Source of the DNA: Eretmocerus hayati
Taxonomy: Eukaryota > Arthropoda > Insecta > Hymenoptera > Aphelinidae
Assembly (NCBI GenBank): GCA_029851415.1
Contig: CM056744.1
Coordinates: 68,008,172-68,072,171, forward strand
Direction: 5' to 3'
Length of the DNA: 64,000 nt
In this document: piece by piece, positions 57,189 through 64,000 of the stretch
How the letters are laid out: the number at the start of each line of letters is the position of its first letter
How positions within the stretch are numbered: position 1 is the first letter of the stretch
The notes under the pieces: generated by a model
The model's database searches: none
Told to the model about the DNA's origin: nothing
Seen by the model: the letters and a program-made list of their open reading frames with translations, nothing else
Translations under genes and position numbers: made by a program

Positions 57189-57947
57189 ATGAAGCCAAGA
57201 AGGGTGAAGCCCGAAGCCGTCCTCGTTACGGCCAAACAAGGTGGGTTAACCTACGCAGACATGCTGCGCAGGATAAAAACGGATGACCTCGATGAAGAAG
57301 TGGGCTCCAAGGTCACGGGCATCCGCAAGACCCAAGAAGGCCAAGTCCTTCTTGAACTCAAGAAGGGCACCGATGTCGCCGCCGTCAAGGCAGCCTTGGC
57401 ACCAGTCGTCGGGCAAGAAGGAGCTGTCCACTGTCTAGCAAACAGCACGACCCTCGAGGTTCTCGGAGTCGACTACGATGTCGACATAATCAAGGTGCGG
57501 GATGCCCTCGCGAAGGCCCTACCAGAAAACGAGAAGGGTTCCGTTGTAGTCAAGTCCATCCGGAGTGGCTACCGCGGCACCCAAACCGCTGTTGTCTCGA
57601 TCGCAACGAGACTGGCCCACCATCTCCTCGACTGGAAGGAGCCAAAGGTTGGATGGGGCAGAGTCAGGATCCGCGAGAAGGGTGGCACCCCACGGTGCTA
57701 TAACTGCTTAGAGTACGGGCACAAGGCCTCGGGGTGCAAAAAAGAGAAGGCAGAGGAACGGAAACCAAAACTCTGCTTCCAATGCGGCGAACCAGGGCAC
57801 CTTGCTGCGATTTGCAAGGAAAAACCAAAATGCCTAAGCTGTGTGGCGATCGGGTCCAAATCTGACCACAGATCTGGGGCCAGCAACTGCACTGCGTACC
57901 AGAAGGCAAGAACCACATATAGACGCAGGAAGGGAAGAAATGGCTAG
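57189..57947 (+). CDS. R1-like LINE ORF1 (Gag-like, three zinc knuckles)
   Basis: ORF1 binds element RNA and guides the particle to its target. The first in-frame ATG is at 57189; the frame is open upstream to the microsatellite, so the natural start may be lost. The C-terminus has [28 protein letters not shown] and a third finger [13 protein letters not shown], the normal three-finger end of R1-type ORF1. At about 253 codons it is short for the clade, where ORF1 is commonly 400 codons or more. The stop TAG (57945-57947) overlaps the ORF2 start. Confidence 0.87.
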   Translation: MKPRRVKPEAVLVTAKQGGLTYADMLRRIKTDDLDEEVGSKVTGIRKTQEGQVLLELKKGTDVAAVKAALAPVVGQEGAVHCLANSTTLEVLGVDYDVDIIKVRDALAKALPENEKGSVVVKSIRSGYRGTQTAVVSIATRLAHHLLDWKEPKVGWGRVRIREKGGTPRCYNCLEYGHKASGCKKEKAEERKPKLCFQCGEPGHLAAICKEKPKCLSCVAIGSKSDHRSGASNCTAYQKARTTYRRRKGRNG

Positions 57948-60900
57948 CTTCATCCAAGCCAACCTCAGGAAGAGCGGGGACGCAGACGATCTCCTACACG
58001 CTGTAGCCAAAGAAGGAGGGATCGATGTTCTGATTATCTCCGAACCGCCTCGGAAGCGCGAATTCTCTCGATCCACATTCGATCACTGGAGGACAGCCGT
58101 AATCCAGATCATGAATCCTGCGATCCGTGAGACTGGACCAGCTGTTAGTGGCCGCGGTTTCGCTCGAAAGACCATAGAGGGCACAGCAGTCTACAGCTGC
58201 TACTATTCGCCGTCGCTCAAGATGCACGAATTCGAAGACGAGCTCCATGACCTAGAAGAGGATGTGAGGCAATGGGGGGGCCCAGTTATAATCGCGGGGG
58301 ATTTCAACTCCAAGGAACCGACTTGGAGCGGGGGGGCCGCGTGATAGACGGGGGGTAATACTCGCTGATGCCATGGAGGCATTGGGATTAGTGCTCGCGA
58401 ACGAGACGGGGGTTATCACCTACCACCGACACGACACTCGGTCCAGGGAGGGAGGTTCGTCTTCGGTCCTCGACCTGACGTTCATGAGCCCGTCGCTCAT
58501 GGGACGTATGACATCGTGGGAGGTTCTGGACACGGAAACATTGAGTGACCATCGACATATTCGGTTTCGGCTTAGGACTGACAGACAGAGACAGACGACA
58601 CACAGACCGCGACCGACGGGGTGGCAGGTACGCAAGCTGGATGAGGGGAAATTCCGGGAATCGATAGGAACAGCCGAAGATCTCCCGATGAACATCACCG
58701 CGGACGAGGCTGTGGATATGGTGACGACCACCATCACAAGAGCTTGTGACGCATCGATGCCTCGCAAGACAACATCATGCTTTTGGAGGAAACCAGAGTA
58801 CTGGATCACCGACGAGATAAAAGCCCTACGAAGAACGAGCAATAAGAAAAGGAGAACCGCGTGGCGATCAAGGAAACTAAAACGACCATCACTGGGGGAA
58901 GATGATAGGGCGTACAGAGAAGCAAAGAAGGCTCTCGTTCTAGCCATCCGGAGAAGCAAAGAGAAGTGCTGGGGTGAATTGTGCGACATGGTCAATGGAG
59001 ACCCGTGGGGTACGCCATACCGCGTGGTCATGTCCAAGGTCCGACCCCGGAGGGGCAACCCAGCACCGACTGATGCAGCTACCTTGCGCAGCATCGTGGA
59101 AGACCTCTTTCCAGCAGGAGAACCCAGAGTGACATTCCCTCCCGAGAGCGAAGATCCCATCCCGCTCTTTACTATGCAAGAGCTACTCATAGCGGCGAAG
59201 AGGCTGCCAAACGGCAAGGCCCCTGGCCTGGACGGCATTCCAAACGAGGCTCTGAAACTGGTCTTCAAATACAACCCAGATTTACTCCTCGACCTCTTCA
59301 ACATCTGTCTGAGCGCGGGAAATTTCCCGGATAAGTGGAAACGCCAGAAGCTGGTCCTGATACCTAAAGGTCAAGGAGGTCAACGCCCTCTCAGCATGCT
59401 CGACAATATCGGGAAAATGTACGAGAGGATGGTGCTCAACAGGGTAGAAAAAGCCTACGAAGAGAGCGGCGGGCTATCACCAATGCAGTTTGGGTTCCGG
59501 AAAGGACGAAGCACTGTGCACGCGATCGAGGAGGTCCAAGAGCGGGTTCAAGCGTCGGTAGGGAACCCATACCAAGGAAGAGGAGGATTCTGTGCCATTA
59601 TTGCGTTGGACATAAAGAACGCGTTCAACTGCGCGAGCTGGGAGCGAGTCTATCAATCCCAAGCAGGTAAAGTGCCGCCCTATCTACTAGCCATCACGAG
59701 TGACTATCTGCGGAACAGGACACTCGTGTACGACACCGACGAGGGACAAGAGATCCGGGAACTGTCCGCCGGAATTGGACAGGGGTCGGTTTCCGGGCCG
59801 TTCAACTGGAACACCCAGTACGACAGCTTACTGTCTATTGAACTGCCCGAAGGAGTCATAATAGTGGCTTTCGCGGACGACGCGGGGCTCATAGTCTGGT
59901 CCGACAACGAGGAACTCTTGGGTAGACGCGCAAACGAGGCGCTGGCCCGAGTCTACGAGTGGATGATCAGCAGGCTCCTAGAGCTTGCTGTCAAGAAGTG
60001 CGAAGCAATCGTGGTCACAAGACGCAGGAAGTTTGACTTGCCCCACTTTTACATCAACGGGCAAGAGATCCCACGCAAGACAGAGCTGAAATACCTCGGC
60101 GTATGGCTTGACGACAAGTGGTCGTTCAAGAAGCACATCCAGGAGGCCGCTCAAAAAGCGAGCAGGGTTGGTGCGGCGCTTCAACGGCTGATGCCGAATA
60201 TCGGAGGACCCAAGGAAAAGAGGCGCGCACTTCTCAACACCGTCAGCACCTCTATCATGCTCTACGGTGCACCCGTGTGGGGAAAGAGAGTAGAGAAGAC
60301 CATCATCGAGAAGAAGATGGGGCCTGTCCACCGGAGAGCGGCCCTGAGAAGTATCCGTGCCTACCGCACCGTGTCAGGAGATGCGGCTTACGTATTGGCG
60401 AGTACACCGCCCATCCACTTGCTCGTCGCGGAGCGAGTGAGGATCTGGGACCGCCAGAAAGTGATCGGAGCCGAACGAGTACTCACCCCGACGATGAAGG
60501 AGATTATCCGCGACAACGAGAAGGAAACCACCCTTGAGCATTGGCAAACTGAGTGGGATTCGCCATTTGCGAACGGCAGATGGACGCACCGGCTGATCCG
60601 TGACGTAGCCAAGTGGGCGGAACGCACCCACGGAGAGATGGACTACTGGACGACGCAGGCACTGAGCGATCATGGTTGCTTCGGTTCCTATCTAACCAGG
60701 TTCAAGAAGAGGAGGACCCCAGCATGTCAGTCATGCGGGGATGAATGGGATGACGCCGAACATGCCCTGTTCAAGTGCAGCGACACCCGGAGAGAGCGCG
60801 CCGAGCTGGATGAATGGCTGGGTGCTCAACTAACACCTGAGAATCTCGTCCCGTACTTACTCCGCAACCAGGAGACATGGGATAGACTCACCGGATACAT

Positions 60901-60973
60901 CAAGCTGGTGATGACCCACAAAGAGGAGAAAGAGAGGGAAGTAAGGCGCCTCGAAGCAGGCGAATTACAGTGA
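57940..60973 (+). pseudogene. R1-like LINE ORF2: endonuclease, RT, C-terminal finger (one frameshift)
   Basis: ORF2 cuts the target DNA and primes reverse transcription there. The start ATG at 57940-57942 lies in ATGGCTAG, overlapping the ORF1 stop. Endonuclease motifs are IQANLRKSG, IISEP, IAGDFNSKEPTW and, later, LSDHRHI. The frame breaks in a 7-G run at 58330-58336; one G fewer would keep it open, so this is a one-base insertion or a sequencing error. RT motifs: PNGKAPGLDGIPNEA, ALDIKNAFN (Asp at 59609-59611), GIGQGSVSGPF and AFADDAG (59870-59881). The C-terminal finger is CQSCGDEWDDAEHALFKC. The length of about 1010 codons is normal for R1. Confidence 0.93.
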
Positions 60974-61442
60974 CGCTGCCGATTGAAACAGAAGAGGCCC
61001 AAATGATTCCAGGAGGAATCTGATGCACTGAAGAGGGAAGAAAGAAGAAAGAAGAGAGAAGAAAGAAGAAAGAGAGGGAACAATGAAGAGTGAAGATAGA
61101 AGATGCCGACAAGTGGCCGAAGAGAGAAGATGGAGAAGAGGAACGCTCGCAATCGAGCGCGAGACATGCCGCTCATCCTGAAGTAATGCTCACGCGGTTC
61201 CGGGATGAGATGGTAGATGCAGGTGGATCTCCTTCTTGATTGCCCGATGCCCTAGCTATCGGACATCGAGGGGAGAGGGATATTACACGGCCGGGCCCAC
61301 CTCTCGGTGGGCCCCACCCAAACCCGTGTCCCGCCTGGTATGGCCTGCGTGGGTTATGCGTAGTCCGCGTAAGCTGAACCAGTCCGGTGTCTGGGGACGG
61401 ATCCGAGGGATCCTGAGGCAGATTTTGCCCTCTAACCACCTT
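60974..61442 (+). other. 3' untranslated region of the R1-like LINE
   Basis: Starts after TGA and is purine-rich at first (GAAGAAAGAAGAAAG). It then carries a CG-rich block with an inverted motif (GGGCCCACC/GGTGGGCCC), and ends CCACCTT before the A tail. It is repeated almost exactly in the second copy. Confidence 0.85.
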
Positions 61443-61466
61443 AAAAAAAAAAAAAAAAAAAAAAAA

Positions 61467-62009
61467 GAGAAAGAGAGGGAAGTGAGGCGCCTCGATGCCG
61501 GCGAATTACAGTGAGTCTGCCAATGAAAACAGAAGAGGCCCAAATGATTCCAGGAGGAATATGATGCCCTAAAGAGGGGAGAAAGAAGAAAGAAGAGGGA
61601 AGAAAGGAGAAAGAGAGGGAACAATGAAGAATGAAGATAGAAGATGCCGACAAGTGGCCGAAGAGAGAAGATGGAGAAGAGGAACGCTCGCAATCGAGCG
61701 CGAGACATGCCGCTCATCCTGAAGTAATGCTCACGCGTTTCCGGGATGAGACGGCAGATGCAGGTGGATCTCCTTCTTGATTGCCCGATGCCCTAGGTAT
61801 CGGACACCAAGGGGAGAGGGATATTACACGGCCGGGCCCACCTCTCGGTGGGCCCCACCCAAACCCGTGTCCCGCCTGGTATGGCCTGCGTGGGCTATGC
61901 GTAGTCCGCGTAAGCTGAACCAGCCCGGTGTCTGGGGACGGGTCCGAAGAATCTTGAGGCAGATTTTGCCCTCTAACCACCTTTAAAAAAAAAAAAAAAA
62001 AAAAAAAAA
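61467..62009 (+). mobile_element. Second, strongly truncated copy of the same LINE
   Basis: Begins in GAGAAAGAGAGGGAAGTGAG, matching the last codons of ORF2 at about 60927, and continues through the 3' untranslated region to its own 25-base A tail (61985-62009). It follows the first copy's A tail directly. Confidence 0.93.
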
Positions 62010-62020
62010 GAGAGAGAGAG
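62010..62020. repeat. GAGAGAGAGAG remnant at LINE 3' flank
   Basis: Eleven bases of the same dinucleotide repeat as at 56964-57097. This is the downstream side of the LINE target. Confidence 0.9.
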
Positions 62021-64000
62021 TGGGTTTGCTGATGCGGGCAACGGTGGCTATATGTGGGAGCGAGAACTTGTTGCAAGGACGAGGGCAATGGTGGTGGCGG
62101 CTATACGTAAGAACGATGACTTGTTGCGATGAGGAGGAGGAGGGCATCAGTAAACTCATTGTGGAGGACAACGACGGCAACGAATTGTAGATCGAATCTT
62201 CAAACAGCTGTATAGCCACGGATATTCAAGCCTCGGTCTGCACGACATACACTGATATAGCCTTATGCGCTGGATACACGCAACACCGTAGTATGCTGAG
62301 CATATATGTGCTGGATGCACCGTGGTCTACAGAGCATGGTGTTGCATATACCGATTCCTGCCGAGCATGCTGTGGGAGCGGGCCGTGGGAGAGAGGGCAG
62401 AGCATTTTCAACGTGTGATTTTCATATACCTGCAATGCTTCTCGCTCAGACGGCTTTCCCATGTATTTTAAATGGACAAAGTGTCCGATTGAATTCAGAA
62501 TTGGTGAATTTTCGTGTAGCACCACTACTCAGGTCGAAATATGTGTCATCGATAAATTCTTTATCGGGTTCCACACTGGTGAGAATTTCATCAGAGATTT
62601 GGAGAATTGAATTTCTCATGAATCTCAAGAACGCAAATAGAGCACCTCATTACCCGGATGGCTCTCGGGGCTGATTACTGCAGCACGTATGCACTCCATC
62701 CCATTGATCATATACAGCATGTCCCTAAAGTCACAGAAAAATCCCTGACCTGCCGGGACACAGGAGCTGGCCATGTTAGAAAGTATGACTCACGTGTACA
62801 TGTGTTTCCAATCACAGTAATTCTATAAAAATGGAACATCTCTCATCGGACTGGCTTGGGAGTTTCCTCAAATCTCTTCGCTGATGTTCGGATATTAGCA
62901 CATCCTGTTCCTTCCTTTTGTCAATTTTCCAGTCAACTTGCGCGGGGGTATTATGGTATGATTGAGAGACGGCCACAGACAACTCCAAAAGCCTCATTTT
63001 CGTCGAAATGACGGGTTTCCGCAGTGAAAAGTAAAAATCGTATCTTTTCTCGCATTTGGAAAACCGAGCAGCTACGATTATGGGGTAAACGGGATCCTCT
63101 TCGTCTTGATTTGTAGAGAAACGCTACGTGCACCGATTTGTTTGGCATTCTTGTTCGATAATCTGACGCTTCTCACCTACCGTCTGCAGGAAGGTAGGGT
63201 CTCGCTTGTTTCCTGCGAAGTGCGTCGTAAGGAAAACTTGACAATATGAAAGCCCGTGGGAGTCACAGAATCGCATGGTTGAATGATGGGCGCATCGCGC
63301 ACAATGTTTCTCCAAACCAAGTTTTCTTGTCAGTATAATAATATAATAGTTTGCTCATAAGAACTCACTTTTTCGACACGCTGTGCTGCAAAGTGTCTTC
63401 TCCGCACTGATTCTCGACTTTCTCGTACAGTTTGTCGAAAACCACACTCCAATAAACGGGCCTAGAACCTATTTTCGCATCCTCGTCCTGGATTCGACCT
63501 TCGCCTACGGCTCAGGCCAGAAACTCGTCATCACTGGGACGCGAAAAACAGATTTCCCACCCTTATATCGAGATGTACTATTCTACTCTATCAACGCATA
63601 TTGCCAATTATAATTAGACGGCGTGAATATTTCGATTAACTGATAAGACTGTACGGGACCTACGAGGCTACTCTGTTCACCTGGCATTATCTACATATAT
63701 AGATGAGCTAATTCTATTCTCACCCTCATCCTTGCGGAAATTTTACAGTCTCTACATCGGATAATTCCACTTGAAGTCTTCAAGTGGGATGATCCGATGA
63801 TTCATAATTCTTCAGGCCGATTTTGTATGAGGTCCTCCGCATAACTGACGATGAAATTCATATTTGGCCGTAGGAAGACCGAATCCATAGGATGCACACT
63901 TTGTATGGGAAAATGGCCCATGAGCGGTAACCTCTAATTCTTTTTGCATCGTGTAGAGCGGGCCGCTGGCAATAACGAGGGCCTGTTTTGGTAGGTGTCA
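62021..64000. other. No gene recognised
   Basis: About 2 kb with only short open frames (the longest is about 120 codons), none with a motif I recognise. A minus-strand frame at 63124-63315 has several Cys and His (CARCAHHSTMRFCDSHG), but it is too short to call. Exons of a host gene could be hidden here; I cannot show it. Confidence 0.4.
63755..63799. repeat. Tight hairpin, about 22-bp arms
   Basis: CATCGGATAATTCCACTTGAA on the left pairs with its near-complement on the right, with two mismatches and almost no loop. Confidence 0.85.

Noticed and set aside
62226..62674. Overlapping frames on both strands of about 100-120 codons
   Set aside because: No recognisable motif and no way to decide between strands; not called as genes.

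Overview
The window is a block of mobile DNA from a eukaryotic genome, most likely an arthropod and plausibly an insect. The evidence is its content: BEL/Pao and Ty3/gypsy LTR retrotransposons, an R1-clade LINE, jockey/CR1-like LINEs, miniature inverted-repeat elements, foldback elements and satellite-like arrays. The transposon-borne protein at 29.4-31.1 kb belongs to a family I associate with arthropod repeats. I found no convincing host gene, no rRNA or tRNA gene, no CRISPR array and no bacterial-type operon. No species can be named from sequence alone.

Layout. 1-4018 (minus): a Ty3/gypsy-type element cut by the window edge, with gag, a -1 frameshift site, protease and reverse transcriptase (RT), all carrying disabling mutations; a candidate LTR lies at about 5740-6401. 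6900-7050: end of a dispersed LTR-like repeat. 7.05-12.2 kb (plus): decayed gag and protease of a second LTR element, with no RT recognised. 12.88-14.22 kb (minus): truncated R1-like LINE inside an (AG)n microsatellite. 15.39-24.95 kb: giant foldback structure. Its arms carry 131-bp tandem repeats, and its centre holds a CGCG-rich array and two small palindromic elements. 25,268-40,850 (minus): one BEL/Pao element with both LTRs, a 5-bp target duplication, primer-binding and polypurine sites, gag and pol. It is split by a 5.6-kb inverted-repeat transposon (28.5-34.1 kb) and a 1.6-kb foldback element (38.0-39.65 kb). 40.86-42.6 kb: AT-rich, nothing recognised. 43,121-49,534 (minus): full-length LINE with a 9-bp target duplication, inserted into a second copy of the repeat at 6900-7050. 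This LINE is itself interrupted by a 1.8-kb TA-flanked MITE and by a 46-bp insert. 50.7-52.05 kb: two MITEs. 52.06-55.86 kb (minus): another LINE. 55.9-56.76 kb: tails of two further LINEs. 56.96-62.02 kb (plus): R1-clade LINE plus a truncated tandem copy, bounded on both sides by (AG)n. 62.0-64.0 kb: nothing recognised.

The elements do not form a pathway; they form a nested record of insertions. The order can be read in places: the BEL element predates its two internal inserts, and the LTR-like repeat at 43-49.6 kb predates its LINE, which predates the MITE. Most autonomous copies are dead. The gypsy RT has lost a catalytic Asp. The BEL protease and integrase have each lost a catalytic acid. 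The LINE at 43-49 kb has lost an RT catalytic Asp. The R1-like LINE is the best preserved: its RT motifs are intact and I saw one single-base frameshift in its ORF2.
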